64,000 nucleotides of DNA from Pomacea canaliculata (lineage: Eukaryota; Mollusca; Gastropoda; Architaenioglossa; Ampullariidae): contig NC_037593.1 of assembly GCF_003073045.1 (NCBI RefSeq), forward strand, positions 22,997,868 through 23,061,867. Direction: 5' to 3'. A program made the position numbers and the translations under genes. The notes under the pieces are model-generated. The model was not told the origin of the DNA and did no database searches. It saw nothing but the letters and a program-made list of their open reading frames with translations. Shown in pieces: positions 11,916 through 24,325 of the stretch (its first letter is position 1; each line of letters opens with the position of its first letter).

Positions 11916-13344
11916 CGGCCTGACGATGGGGATGGGTCAGACGATTAGCGTCGGAAACGTGCGGCAAGTACACAGAGCTCATGACACAGATGCCGGGCCG
12001 AGCACCAAGGGAATAATCAGCTGGCATTTTCACAGCCCCCACCGACCTTGCCCCGCGCGTCGCTGGCGCACCGACAGTTGTATACACCGCTGGCAGTGAT
12101 GCTACCCGGGGTCGCCGTCCCAACAACTGTAGATGACAGGTTATCGCCCTGACCCTCCAGAAAGACGCTGCCAGCTGAGTGTCATGTCCTAATGAGCGTG
12201 GAGTGTCCTGTCTTAATGAGTGTGCGGGAGTCCGTGCAGAAGGAGGGGTACGTGGGGGATGTGGAGGCCTAGCGAGGTACGTCAAGCTGCGAGGGGACGT
12301 CATTCGTCATCCGCCCTGTCATTGCAGGTGGGCGTAGGCGACCTTGACCTGCTGGGTCAGGTCGACAATGGCGCCGTCGATGTCGGGCGATGAGCCAGCT
12401 GGCCAGTTCGCAGCCAAACGATGGGGCTGCTCTTATCTGAGGCCCTGCGACTGTCACCGTGAGACAACAGGCTGCAGGCTGAAACGTCTGTATACTACCT
12501 ACGTCTGCTGTTGTAACCGACTAAAGCCACCCGTGCTGGACACACGGATCATACATATTTTGTATACATCTAGTGTTGTAACAGACATTTTTTCTGAGAT
12601 ATGGAAATTTGTGTAAGCTGCTTCACATAGGCCTGTATAGTTCTTGTCGTGAACAACATTGTAATAAAAAATCTGTATTTTGTTTTCTCTCTTTGCGTTT
12701 GTACCCGATCTTATAATAATTACAGGCTAAAGCAGGAGACACGTATCGAGGTTGGCGTCCTTTATAGTTTATGTTTGTTGGCGTTTCAAAACAATAAATA
12801 TCTATTTTTTTAAGAAATCTGTAAATTATATAACTATTTGGCGATACATTATGCCCTTCCTAAGATCTCTCTCTCTCTCTGTGAAAAGAACTTTCAAATA
12901 ATGGAGAAAAATGTGTGTATGTAGAAGCTAACATTACACTCTGTGTGTGTGTGTCTGAGAGATGCTGTGTGATTCATCAAATGCTAGCTAACGATCATTG
13001 TCATTATCATCGTCGTCGTTGTTTTCGTAATCATCAGTTGGTTCTTTTACTGCGAGAGGGAAGACAAGGGATGAATGTGACTTTTTTTTTGAGACAGCTG
13101 TTTGTGATAAGCTGACTTTCCTGTTCCACTACAGTCGAAACCAGCTTTTTCAAAGGTTTGGTGTCTGGAAAGAAGCTCTCATCAACATGAGCTGCTGTGT
13201 GAGCAGACTGTGAATATCTTTCACCACCAGCTCTGGGCCTGAAAACGTGAGGAGAGCAGGACTTTCGTGCTTCGGGGCACAGAACACAAAAAGTTGGAAT
13301 CACACTTCGCCCCGCCGTGCCCAGCTGGTGGCCGGAGGAATGTT

Positions 13345-13377
13345 TGGTCTACCCCTGGTCTACCCTTGGTCTACCCA
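13345..13377. repeat. three 11-bp tandem repeats
   Basis: TGGTCTACCCC, TGGTCTACCCT and TGGTCTACCCA follow each other directly. Confidence 0.85.
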
Positions 13378-13454
13378 TGCACTCCCCAGAGGCTGGCAAT
13401 CCTCTCGGCACTGGGACCAATAATTGTGCTCGCAAGGTACCCGCCGGCTGCTGT

Positions 13455-14510
13455 CTCCAGGTTCTGTAATTCGCTCTTGTGGTCATCTTTATCATCTCTA
13501 TGCAAACGACTCGATTGTATGGTTCTGCTGCTCGTCCGATGTTGATGGCCTTGTCGAGGGCATTGGATACTGTAACCAGGGCCGCCGAGAGCCCGCCCGG
13601 GCCCCGGGACAGACCTCTCCGGGCCCCTTGTACTTGTAATCGTAAATTATTTTCCCAGTATATAATGTATGTTTACAATTCGAATCTCAATATCTACACT
13701 CAAACTCAACTTCTGCATGTGTAATGCTTGGGTGTTCTGTCCTTAGACCTTTCTTTAAAAGAAAAAGAAAAGGAGAAGAAAAAAAAAATCCACTGACCAA
13801 GGCCGGGCCCCCTTGACAGCCGCGGGCCCGGGTACACCAGACCCCCCCGTCCCCCCCTCTCGTCAGGCCTGCTGTAACCCTGACGATTGACGGAATGGAT
13901 GCTGGTTGATAAGTTAAAATGAATGATAAAAAAAGACAAAAAAAAAAAAACAAAAAAACTGAGGTCATGTTGACTGGAACAAAACAGACTGTAGTAGGCG
14001 GGCGTGTCTTCGCTCACATTCTCGAATCATCTGATGACCAAAACCTTTTCTGACTCCTTGGTTACCTAAAAGCACTGCTATCTATAGAGGTACGTATCAA
14101 CCAGCTTTGTAGAATATTAAATGTACTGCCTGTGACATCTCTGTCGCTCGGACAACAAACTTGTTGTGTCACTCATTCTGTCTTGTCGGTGGCTGACTTG
14201 ATGTGAAGCTGAAGCAACTTCAGATGACTGACGACTTGCATTGTTCTGCATCGACCTACTCATGCTTCCTCCGGTGAGCTGCTCGACATACTTCACTGGC
14301 TTCCCGTTAGGGTCCGCACCGAGTACAATAGCCTCCTTTTCACTGTGTCGCTGTGGTAGTTTTCCATTTTATTCACCAGTATAAAAACATCATGGGAGCT
14401 GATCTCACAACGCCTTCAAGAGTTCTCCCTTTCCACCATTGGCAAATCCCTCTTTTGTAGTTTTTGGACCCACTGCTTGGAGTTTACTCGCCCCAGGACT
14501 TGTCATAAAC
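13455..14510 (+). mobile_element. decayed CR1/L2-like LINE reverse transcriptase, interrupted by a MITE
   Basis: The plus strand carries the end of a reverse transcriptase. GSVIRSCGHLYHLYAND at about 13460-13520 matches the region of the (Y/F)ADD catalytic box, with the second Ala-Asp read as Ala-Asn. After an interruption the frame resumes with WMLVDKLK and TEVMLTGTK (about 13890-13990). LHWLPVR at about 14295 matches the conserved LHWLPV(R/K)xR motif near the C-terminus of this group. Several frameshifts and stops show it is dead. Positions 13577-13871 are a separate inserted element. Confidence 0.7.
13577..13871. mobile_element. hAT-like MITE inserted in the LINE
   Basis: A 295-bp element with imperfect terminal inverted repeats: CAGGGCCGCCGAGAG at the left and, on the other strand, CAGGCCTGACGAGAG at the right (12 of 15 match). 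It is flanked by CTGTAAC at 13570-13576 and 13872-13878, a 7-8 bp target duplication. The LINE reading resumes on the far side. CAGG ends and duplication size fit hAT elements. No transposase is present; the inside is GC-rich near the ends and A-rich in the middle. Confidence 0.6.
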
Positions 14511-16619
14511 AGACTTATGAAATTTTTACCAAAAAAAAAACAAAAACAAAAACAAACTTTAAAAGCATCTTTTCCAAAATACTTAGCAGACTGATTAAAT
14601 GTGTGTGAGTGTGTGTGATTTTGCGCCCTTGTGGGTTGTGTGTGGGTTGTCCGTGGTGAGTCGCTTCTATACTAGAATATTCACTCCAGCATGTGAACAA
14701 CAGACGAAAATGTTCACTTCAGTTTCTAGCAATCTGTCCTGCATACTTGCTGACGGAGCCACATTTACTAAGTTGCTGTCGGTGGATCTTGAGCTGTAAG
14801 GTTGTGTCGATGCTCTTAGTTGAGACAGTTAAACAGCAGCAGAGGGCGCGGGGTTAAAACAAAGGGCACAAAAATGGACCGAGGCGATGTTGCAGAAGCT
14901 GTGGCAGCAACACCATGCATCTCTTGCCTTCTCCCTGGTCAGGGTCAAACATTCTGCCCGTGAAATGTGCTTCACTGATAGTCGACCCTTGTCACATCGC
15001 CAACACCTCTCCCAACCCCTCAACTCTCCTCTTTGCCAGCTCCTCTTAAACCACCACCCACCACCCAGCCCCGTCAGCAGCTCCTCCGCGATAGGGCCAC
15101 GCCACCAGCAGCAGCCCCGACAGGGCCCCAGCACGTCCCATAAGGTCCGTGGGCGAGCAAGGAGGAGGAGGAGGAAGAAGAAGAACCCTCCCCCCCAAGC
15201 TGTATTGAAAGTCTTTTATCCTGAGGCTTGGGAAATGGCGACAATGCACAGGAGGCTCAAGGAATGTGGAGAGAGAATATCTGAAGGATTGAGAGATTCT
15301 GCACGGCGTGGAGGGAGACGATGGCCACGCCACCAGTTCTATAAATAGCTGCTGTCTGGCGGCGGCCCTGGTCTGGTGGATGTGTGATGTTTGATGTTCT
15401 TTGGTTCGTGAAGTGGTTCCTCCCCGGGAAAAAAAGATGTTGCGAGTCAGCTTTCCAACAGACGTGGCAACAAGTCAGCTCTTTGCTCTGTCACACGATT
15501 TTGAGAAGACATTCTCTACCTGCATGTGGATCGAGTGTCTGTGAGGGTTAATTTTAATGAAAGAGTTGGGGTGGGGATAGTGATTGGCGGTTTTTGGACG
15601 CTATGGCAGCCGTAAACGTCGAAGAGATCGTCTGACAGGTCTTTTCCACGATGTCCGTTGAAATGACCAACATAGCAGAATATATCCTGTCCGTACAGGA
15701 TCGGTAAGTAGATATAATCAGTCTGCCTTAGTTTCTTTCTTAAAGAGCGCTAGCCAAAAAAAAAAAAAAAAAAACAAAACCAAACAAACAAAAAAACAAA
15801 AACAAAAAACAAACAAACAAAAAAAACCCCAACAACTGGGCATGTAGACTGCATCATCACTTGTCACACCATCTGCAAGTGGATGACCGCATGGTGCCTT
15901 TGATGTCTAGTCGTTCTTCACATGATGCAGTCATACAGAAACTCACTGAACAGCTGGGTGGCGTGAAGGTGTTCTGGGGCTACCTGCCTGCTGTGTGGGT
16001 ATGTACTGCTACAAGCTCAGCATGGAATGAAATAGCTAGAAACCGTTAGATTGATGACCTCACCTGGGAAACTGCATACCTGGTGTAAGGTAACTCCCGA
16101 TTGTCTTGAGTAAGTAGGGGGAACAACAATCTGTGTTTCAAAAAGAGAAGGGGTGGTGAGAACAAGTGGTGTAGGGGCTGGTCTTGACATCAATCAAATA
16201 TTGTGAAAAGAAAGCTAAAATTGTTAAATATATTCACTATTTTCTTGTGCAATGTTAAGAAGGGCAAAGCAAAGATGGAGTTCACATGAGAGTGCGTGGG
16301 TATTGTTCGTCGAGTTGTCGATCCTGCTCTCCCCCTCTCCATCTTTCTTCGACAGATGGTCCCACCCTTGCTGGAACTTTGCTCTTAAAGCAATAAAGAA
16401 TCTCTCTCTCATTCTTTCCCCTTAACTCACACCCTCGCAGCCAGTCTCCGACATGTCACAAGCCAAGTCTTTTCATTTCTAGACAAAGTCACAACACACA
16501 GTAGACTTTTTGAAAGCCGAGATGTTCATGAACAAATTTAAATGAGAAAATAACCTGAAGTTCTTCAAATAACCTCTGCATTGGAGCTGGCATTGTTTAC
16601 ATGCATGCAACTGTTGTCC
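14511..16619. other. non-coding stretch
   Basis: No gene was found. It includes A-rich tracts at 14530-14560 and 15757-15828 and a GGA/GAA-rich run near 15160-15185. Open frames up to about 150 codons overlap on opposite strands and have repetitive or unbalanced composition. Confidence 0.45.
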
Positions 16620-17058
16620 TCATGGCCCCACCCAAACACACCCCACCCCGTAATATCCGTCTGACCACTCGAATCCTCTCGTCATCGTGTTGTCTCCTCT
16701 CTGTGCCAAGCATCCCACAATAAAAAATTCAGCAGATGATCTTTTACCTGTGGATCCACCGTTAAGAATTCTCTGCCTTTTTCTCTTCAGACTATGTCTA
16801 CATTCGAAGCTTTCAAATTCTGTCTCAGGACTAATTTCTTTAAGAAATATTTTTCATAATCAAACGAACTCTTATGCTCTCTCTCTCAGTCCACCCACTG
16901 TGTTAGTGTTTGTTATGGTGTCTCATCTACTACCTGACACTTCTGTGTCTTGTGTTAGTTGTGTGGTTGACTGCTGGTTCTTTTGTTGTCTTTCGTGAAC
17001 AGCGCATTGAGCTCGCCGCCACACAGGGAAATGAACTCTACACATTATTATTATTAGC
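16620..17058 (+). mobile_element. 3' end of a CR1/L2-like LINE with an ATT-repeat tail
   Basis: The plus strand shows broken frames matching the usual RT C-terminus: NIRLTTRILSS, then a stretch corresponding to 'xxWNSLP', then STFEAFKFCLRTNFFKKYF, the typical basic 'FKxxLKTxLF' ending. A 3' untranslated region follows and ends GCATTGAGCTCGCCGCCACA, with an ATT repeat tail at 17047-17058. The GCGC-type end plus ATT tail is typical of this group. It is heavily decayed. Confidence 0.65.
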
Positions 17059-18589
17059 ATGAAATGTTTCCCTTAAAGAGTACTTGCGCGTTTAGTAATA
17101 TGGAATGTGTCCATTAAAAAAATACATAAACTAAACTTTTAGTAACATGGAGCGTTTCCATGGAAGAGTATTCGTGCGTTTAGCAGTTGGAATGGAAGAA
17201 CTGCTGAGTGAACTTTTGTTTGTTAAAGCACTGTGTATATAGTTTTGTAACGAAAGGACGTTGAGTACATCAGTGGCAGTGGCAAGCACCTCGGTTGGAG
17301 GGTGGACTTGGAAAATGACAGCAGCCTCACGGATACCCAGGCCGGAAACTTTCTCCAGTTGAGGTCATCTGTGGGGCGATGACTTATTCCAGGTCCATCT
17401 CGCAGAAGCACAGTAGCTGGGTAGAGCTTTCCATGCATCGACACAGCGTCTACCCACCCACCCGCACACATACACACATACACACCATAAGTGTTCAGTG
17501 TCACAGGTACATTGTCGAAGGAGAAGCGGTCATAAATAAGAGAAGCCTGCTGTAGCCAAACCGAGAAATATTGTGCTGTTAGAAGAAACTCTCCTGGTCT
17601 GAGTCAGGGGCCTCGGGTGGGTAGCCGCGCCCTACTGTTGTCAAGGCAAGAGGAGAGGTCGATCAGGGTCAAGGAGTTAGCCAGGTCGGAGGTAATGATT
17701 ATGTGCCTATAGGCCCTCCAAGGAACACAACAGTTTCAAACACACGGTGGGCGGCTTGGCGGCTGAGTGTTCGTGAGTCCACTAAGCGGCTTGTGGGAGA
17801 AGGCACACAACACATTATCGTCCTCGTGACCTGTACCCGAGTAATGAAGGCTGCAGTTTATCAGCAGAGACAAGGTGTGGGGTGCACATGTACCAGTTGG
17901 CCTGAAAACACGCAGCGAGGTTTTGGTCGTGCAGGCTAGCCTCCAGTCACTTCAACACGTCTGCTCAAGTGACTGAACTGACGACGACAGCAATGTTGCT
18001 GCTGCTGGCGTCTCGCTGACAGACCCACCTCGTGAAACATCCTCGACCTACTGGAAGCATGTGATCTTCATTCTTCCTTCTTCCGGGTTGGACAGGTTGC
18101 GACTTGTGGTCTCTGTCCCATGCGGGCCCTGAACTCCGCTGTCCGGTGTGGGTCGACCGTTGATCCCTTTCTTGACAGTTTGGGAGGTGTTTAGGGCCAG
18201 ATGTTTGTCTTTGATGGTAGAGTGAGCAGGATACACCAGCGCTGTGGTGGTTGGTCCGCTTGTCCACACGGTAGGTAGGCTGAGGCTTCTATATGCCTCT
18301 TGAGGTGGCTGCTGAGATGGTTGTTGAGGTGGCTGTTGAGGGTTTCAGTATCGGGTCCTCAGGCATAATACCAGCATTGTTTTCGCGGTGTGACAGTTGT
18401 CGGAGGACCTTTGTGTGCCGAGTGCTTTTGACAGTTTTATTATAGGACTAATGTTTCCTTTTGTTTGCAATTAGTGTACTTGCTTCCTTGTATGACAGAC
18501 CTGCTGCCTTCTCTTGCCGGCTCATTTCCTGCAATCCCTGTGTGTGGACTTGTGTGTCAATCTTGTCTTTTTGAGTCAGCTTGTTGATG
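17059..18589. other. non-coding stretch
   Basis: No gene is visible. A short GAGGTGGCTGTTGAG-type repeat lies at 18298-18345. Open frames are short and overlapping. Confidence 0.45.
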
Positions 18590-19350
18590 TTTATCAGGGA
18601 CTAAAATCTGGTCTGGTTAAAGGTGAGCTCTTGAAGAAGGTGTTAAGAAGACTCCTGCCTTGGACTTTACCTGCTGTACAAGATTTTGTTGCCACGAGGA
18701 ACCCCAACACTTCTGGTGTGTAGTTAGAGCACAATCTGCCACCGGATGCTGACATGATGACTGATGCCTGGCTGGCTGGCCAGGGTTTTTTTTATTAGGT
18801 ACAAGTCGCATCTGCCATCTATTGCTGCGTTCTCAGCTAAGCCATCAGTATAAATATGTGTCCAGCTTGCTGCAGGATAGGATTTGGCAATCTCGTCTAT
18901 TGTCAAAGATTTCAGAAAAGCGTGGATTTGTTTGTTTGCGGTGAAACCGGTGATAGTGGTCCTGGCTTCTGTCTGTGTATACATATAGTTCTGTGTGCAT
19001 GGTTCTCAGAGGTCAGATGCTTGGGAACAGTCTCTCGCGCAGTGTAAGACCAGCTGCTGCAATGGCTGCGTTGTCACGTGTGAGCTCTAGGATCGGATGA
19101 TTCAGACTTTTCCGTTCTAGTCTGTTCTTTGAAGATATCTTGTTAGAATTTGTCATGTAGTGGATAATGTAGAATTTGTTTTCATCTTTACAGGATAGGA
19201 AATACTTTGTGTCTGCCCGGTGGTTATATATACTGTACTTGTTGTGGAGAAGCTACAGATGCTGGCACGTGGACTGCTCTCTGTTGGCGAGTGCCACATA
19301 AGCAGCCATACTAACCAGTGGCAGGAGATGGCAAGCACCTAGACACCTGC
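18590..19350 (-). mobile_element. LINE fragment with an RNase H domain
   Basis: On the minus strand, the 18984-18724 frame contains TANKQIHAFLKSLTIDEIAK followed by SYPAASWTHIYTDGLAENAA. The second part is the RNase H signature 'xxIYTDGSAxxA' with its catalytic aspartate. Before it, in broken frames up to about 19350, is RT-C-terminal-like sequence. Past the YTDG motif the reading shifts frame and continues to about 18600. An RNase H domain after an RT points to an I/Nimb-type or related non-LTR retrotransposon; the clade is an inference. The copy is inactive. Confidence 0.6.
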
Positions 19351-21562
19351 CAACACACTAGGCACATCACACCACCCACCACCTGCCCGTGTGAAGGGCA
19401 GTCAGGACACCAGTCGTTCTCAACGTGTGGCACAGCGCGGACTCCGCCACCAGGTGTCACGTGGGTTCTCGCTGCGTGGACAACACAGACCTACTCTTGT
19501 CACCTGACACAGGTGTAGCCGCAGGTGGAGAGGCCTTGTTGACGTTCACGCTCAGCGCTCACGACCGCGCTGTAATCGTCAGCCGCCGCGCCCCATGCCG
19601 AGCGCATCACACACGTCACGTGTTGCCATGGCAGCACGGGCGGGCAGCAGGGACGTGGTGGAGGATGGCGTGCTAGGGGAGGAGCGGGGGCGGAAGTTAT
19701 CGTCTGATGATGGAGCTTAGTCATCGATTTGTGTTGTAAGTACAATAGAAGGGAACCCGGTCATCAGGTGGAGCATCTCACCTGTCAGTTGGGTGAGACG
19801 CATGTGACGTGGTCTAGGGACGTGTCTGTGACGTGCTCTGGGGACAGTTGTGTGGCATCCTTCAGGCACATCTGTTGGCCTATGATTGTATCCCAAAAGG
19901 AGATCTTGGAAGAATCCATTTTACAAGCCACCCATTTTTCTGAGCGCATATGTATAAGCAGGATTAAATAAATGCAAAATTTGTAAGGCGCATCCTCACA
20001 CTCCTAAGGAGCATTCTCTTAGCGCCTGAGAACAAGAGCGAAACATGGACAGCGCCAAGGGACAGGAAAAAAAAAAGAATAACATATGAACTATGAGAGA
20101 TTAAACAACAGTACCAATGATGAATAAAAACAAATGCAGAAAAAGCAAAGAGAAACCAATCTACTAATTAAACACTTAAAGAGACCATATATGGAAGCTT
20201 AATTGCGCTCCAAATGCTTGACATATTGTTAGTTTTAGTTTTGCTATACCGCGGCTAACAGAAGACGTTGTAAGCTCGTGGTCACGGCCAGACACTGCCT
20301 GACAGTTCATATATGCCAAGAGAACACATGAGTAAATACAAATGATCTTCGCACACACCCATCCCCACAACTCCCCTCTGAAGGCTCGCTCCCGCTCTGT
20401 GCAGTAACACTTGTCTTTTTCTTCATCTCACGAGTGATGACCTCAGAGCTGTGACAACGCAGATGACTGAGCGCACAGGCTGAGACGCTGGCGATATTCA
20501 CAAGTCGATACGTCAACGGCTCTAACGTAAGTACTGAAGCTGGCGGAGGACCTGGACTGGCGCTAGTCCTAGAGGTCTATGAGGTGATGAGAGACAGAAC
20601 TGGCAGAACACTGACTGACAAAACATATTCTGAGCATGGCAGAGGAGACAAGACAGGCTTCTTGAGCTGACAGAACAAGGTTGAGTAGACAAAGACGATC
20701 TTCGTGAGGAAAGAGTAGAGACAGGGGTTGCTGTGAGGTCACAGAGTGAAGAAGCTCAGAGTTGTGCGAGGTCACACTCATACACATGTACTGTGTGGAC
20801 CAGACTATCATACACATCACCAAGCCAGCCACACCCCAAGCTTCTGTGGAGAGAAGATGAAAGTTCCAAGCAATGCTCCTCTCATAGTCTAACTCTTTGG
20901 CACCAGAGAGAAGCTCAGACAGACGACGACTGCATTTGTCACTAGAAGTGGATTGAACTGTTCCTTTCGTTTACAGTTGTGACGAAAAAAAAAAAAAAAA
21001 AAGCCAGAAAGCCGATGTTGTGTGCCAGACCAATCAGTGACGGTTGGGGTCACCAAGTGCTGAGACATTGATTTCTCAGCTGCAGGCTGGTGCCGCTAGC
21101 ACCAAGATCCGCCACCTTCCTCGCCTTTTGTTCGCTCAGGAACTTGACGACGAGGGAGCTGAGACTGGCGATGAGGAATAGATGACAAACGGTAAGGCTG
21201 GCGACAAAGGAGGTGATGCTGCCGATGATGCATGAACATAAGACATTGCAAGTCATTCGCTCAGACTTACATCACCTGTCACGACCCATGGGCAGCGTGG
21301 ATTGGAGCCAGACAATAAACATCACATTGAATTGTTGGTACTAGAATCCAGTCCTTACTCGCCGAACGTCTGTCTTTTTGACTACATTCACTTGAAGGCC
21401 CTAATGGAGGAAGGGAAGGGGGTAGAGATATAAGTTATAACTCAGAAAAAAAAAAAGAGAAAGAATGTTAAAAGGGATGATGGAAATAATTTAGTGCCCA
21501 TCTGTATGAAACCTGAAGTTAAAATAAACTATACAATAAACAATGAACAAAAATAAGAATTA
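19351..21562. other. non-coding stretch
   Basis: No convincing exon was found. It has GC-rich patches near 19380-19700, an A-rich run near 20983-21002, and an AT-rich end. Open frames are below 90 codons. Confidence 0.45.
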
Positions 21563-21575
21563 CATGTATTTATGT

Positions 21576-22287
21576 TAGCTTAGTTTATTCCTTGCTGTTC
21601 CTTTGAGGAGCATAGGGCCGCAACAGCAGACCCGGTTTTGGGCAGCCTCCTTCAGTCGGGCCCATGTGGTCCGACGTCCTTTGCCTCATTCTCTACTGTC
21701 TTCCAAGTCTCCTCTTCTCCTGAGGGTTTCAATCAAGTGCCTTGGCAATGGTGTCAGCTGGTCTGCTCAGGGTGTCCTATCCAGCCCCATTTGCGCCTTT
21801 TGGTTCTATGCCACAGGCTGCTGTTGGAGATCTTTTCAGGCCATCTTATTCCCAGAATATGGCGTAAGCATCGGTTGGTAAAGATCTGCAGCTTTTTGTT
21901 GATGGTGTTTGTCACTCTCCAGGTTTCAGAAACATGCAGTAGAACTCTTTTCCCATTGGTGTTGAAGGTGCGGATGTTACTACTGAAGGATAATGCTCGG
22001 GAGTTCCAGATGGGGAGAAGGATGTTGAAAGCATGCCTGACCTTGTTGATGCGGCTTTTAATGTCATCGCCCGCTCCACCATCCTTGTTGACAATACTCC
22101 CCGGATACGTGAAGCGATCTGTTTCCAGGATGCTCTCTCCTTCTAGTTCCTGCTTATTATTGATTCTCATCACTTGGGTCTTCTTTCTGTTGACCTTTAA
22201 GCCAGTCTTCTTTGCTTCCTTGGCTAGCTTGACTCAGTTTGGTTTGTGCATGTTGTTGCCGATGAGATAGAAAACCGATGTCATCTG
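21576..22287 (-). mobile_element. 5'-truncated LINE, 712 bp, with 13-bp target duplication
   Basis: The minus strand encodes the C-terminal part of a non-LTR reverse transcriptase, read in broken frames. The 5' end starts at the Ala-Asp-Asp of the catalytic box, followed by IGFLSH and later VNRKKTQVMRI, DGGAGDDIKSRI and RCLRHILGIRWPEKISN. The 3' end carries a short hairpin (21599-21609) and the tail AAGGAATAAACTAA. CATGTATTTATGT flanks it at 21563-21575 and 22288-22300, so the insertion boundaries are clear. Frameshifts and the missing 5' half make it non-functional. It belongs to the same family as the copies at 24.2 kb and 50-51 kb. Confidence 0.85.
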
Positions 22288-22300
22288 CATGTATTTATGT

Positions 22301-23270
22301 AGCACTTGGGTAATTTGGGGGAGATAAAAGCAAGTAAGAACAATGTAGTCAAGGACACATCAGTGACACCATATGTAGCTGATAAATTTCCCAGCAACCC
22401 AGGGTAATCTAGTTTTATAAACAAACTTATAAATTAATATTCTTAAGTTAATAATTTTTAGTTTCTTTTTTAGCGTGAATTAATTTATAGATATTATTTG
22501 TTTTACCATTATAATCATCAATTTTTTCCACAAAGAAAATTTGTACTTATATCTTGTATCCTTACATCCTATTCAGTTTTTGAAATAGATATACATTGAT
22601 TTACTTAGCAGTTGCTATTGTTATCTTAGAACATTCTAAATATTTTATAAGAATATTCTAAATTAATGTTCATCCATCAATAATATGACTTAAAACTTCT
22701 GAAATCCATGGGACACTGTTAAAGACACTGGGTTAGGTTTAATTTTAGCGACTATCTTTACTCCCTTGATTGCTATGACCATATATGACAATCTAAACTG
22801 TGAAGAACTGTAAATAATTCATTTTGTGTTGATCATCAATGTTTGTTAAAAGCAGCAGAACAGGAAAACACACAGATATAGAACTCAAACCAACACCTAA
22901 AATTCAGTTATTCTGATTTTAAGAATCTTGGCCATATTATAAAATATTACTTCACATAATAATAATATAAAATATACATCAAGTGTATATGTCAGAAAGT
23001 TAAACTAATAAGAGCAGGAGCTTTGTGAGGGCCCATGGTAAAACTAATAATTGTTGAAGAATGAAGAGCTGATCTTGTGATTTAGTGCAGGAGGCTTATT
23101 CGTCACCTGTCGTAAAGACAGCTGATGTAGTTTTGCTATTTGTGGACTAACAAAACTAGTATAAAGAGACTTTTAATAATAAAACAATGCGAATCACGTA
23201 CTAAATTATGTACTTTCAGATTTGTGAACACTACTTAAAAATGTCTTGGCTTTAGTTTTTGATTCTCACG
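22301..23270. other. AT-rich non-coding stretch
   Basis: Very AT-rich, with no open frame of note on either strand and no repeat that I recognise. Confidence 0.5.
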
Positions 23271-23312
23271 AAACGTTGTTGACCCCAGCTAAGGGAAGTC
23301 ACTCCCAGGTGA

Positions 23313-23526
23313 TGACGTCAGCATTCCCAGCCTCATTACCGGCAGCTGACTTCTACGTCAATGGAGAGAATCCAACACTGCCAGCCTTTGATTAACACTT
23401 GCAGTGTGCCCTAGGTTCATCAGCGAAGCAGCCAGCAGCTTCATAGCATTTCACACATCTTATCGACAATGTTTTTGGAGCTGCAGCCTGACGAGTGCAG
23501 CTGGACCTTGTGCTGTATCTGGGCCG
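23313..23526 (+). promoter_or_regulatory. candidate promoter and first coding exon of unknown gene
   Basis: A palindromic cAMP-response-type site, TGACGTCA, lies at 23313-23320. About 150 bases further an ATG at 23469 opens MFLELQPDECSWTLCCIWA, which runs into a strong donor, GCCG|GTGAGG, after 23526. This arrangement fits a promoter, 5' UTR and short first exon. I found no matching downstream exon, so the signals may be chance. Confidence 0.2.
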
Positions 23527-24170
23527 GTGAGGAGGCTGCTATGACTTGCCAGTTGCCAGTATTTGGACTGTATCATCTTCATTGTCATCTCTGACAATGT
23601 GTGAGATCAAGTGAGCAAGAGAGATTATTTATGACATCATCCTGCAGCTATAGTCTTTGGGTGCTCCTCTTTGATGAGAAAGTTGTTTGTAGGGGCCAAC
23701 AAAGAAAAAGGCACCCACAGACTTCCTGGCTTTTCGCTTCGCTAGTTTCTCATCACTCCCAGATGACCGTTCAATGAAATGCCTGGCCTTGTGGTGACAA
23801 AGGTCGCCCAACAGGCGCGACAGCGGTTGTCGTCATGGATACGTCAGCTTTCCCCCACCCACCACGCTACGAACAGTGGGCCCAGCGCGTAGTGAGCAAG
23901 CGGTACAGCAAACGACTCCGCCAGGCAAGCGCACTCGTGCACATAGTCATCTGCCACGCCACACACACCTGCCCCACCGACGGCCTGCCCTACTTCCGCC
24001 ACCACACGGCTTGTAGTCCGGCTGTACACCACACGGCTTGCAGTCCGGGCAGCTCACGATGAACAGCGAGAGATTATTAGAACCGTCTTAGATGGGAAGG
24101 CGACCTCGCCAGAAACCCTCCGCTCACGACGGGTACAGCGTGGTCAAAATGTTCGGTAGAAAAACAAACA
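23527..24170. other. non-coding stretch with a short duplication
   Basis: No gene is visible. CCACACGGCTTG(T/C)AGTCCG occurs twice between 24000 and 24050, a small tandem duplication of about 30 bases. Confidence 0.45.
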
Positions 24171-24175
24171 ACGTT

Positions 24176-24325
24176 AGTCCTTGTTACTCCTCCAGGAGCA
24201 AAGGACAACACCAACTCGCCAGCGGCCCCGGTTTGGGTTTGGGTTGTTGCTAGGCAGCCCCCTCATTTGGGTCCGTGGGGTTCCCACGTCCTTTGCCTCG
24301 CTTTCTGCCGTAACAACAACGTACG
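24176..24325 (-). mobile_element. 3' terminal fragment of the same LINE family
   Basis: The minus strand reads ESEAKDVGTPRT and ends VLCSWRSNKD before a stop. This matches the extreme C-terminus of the LINE at 51.1-51.25 kb ([12 protein letters not shown] and LCSLRSNKE there). The terminal hairpin CTCC-loop-GGAG is at 24187-24198 and is followed by the ACAAGGA tail. Only about 150 bases are present, so it is strongly 5'-truncated. Confidence 0.75.

Noticed and set aside
18290..18345. GAGGTGGCTGTTGAG-type repeat as a regulatory array
   Set aside because: It has only three or four imperfect copies over about 50 bases and is too weak to interpret.
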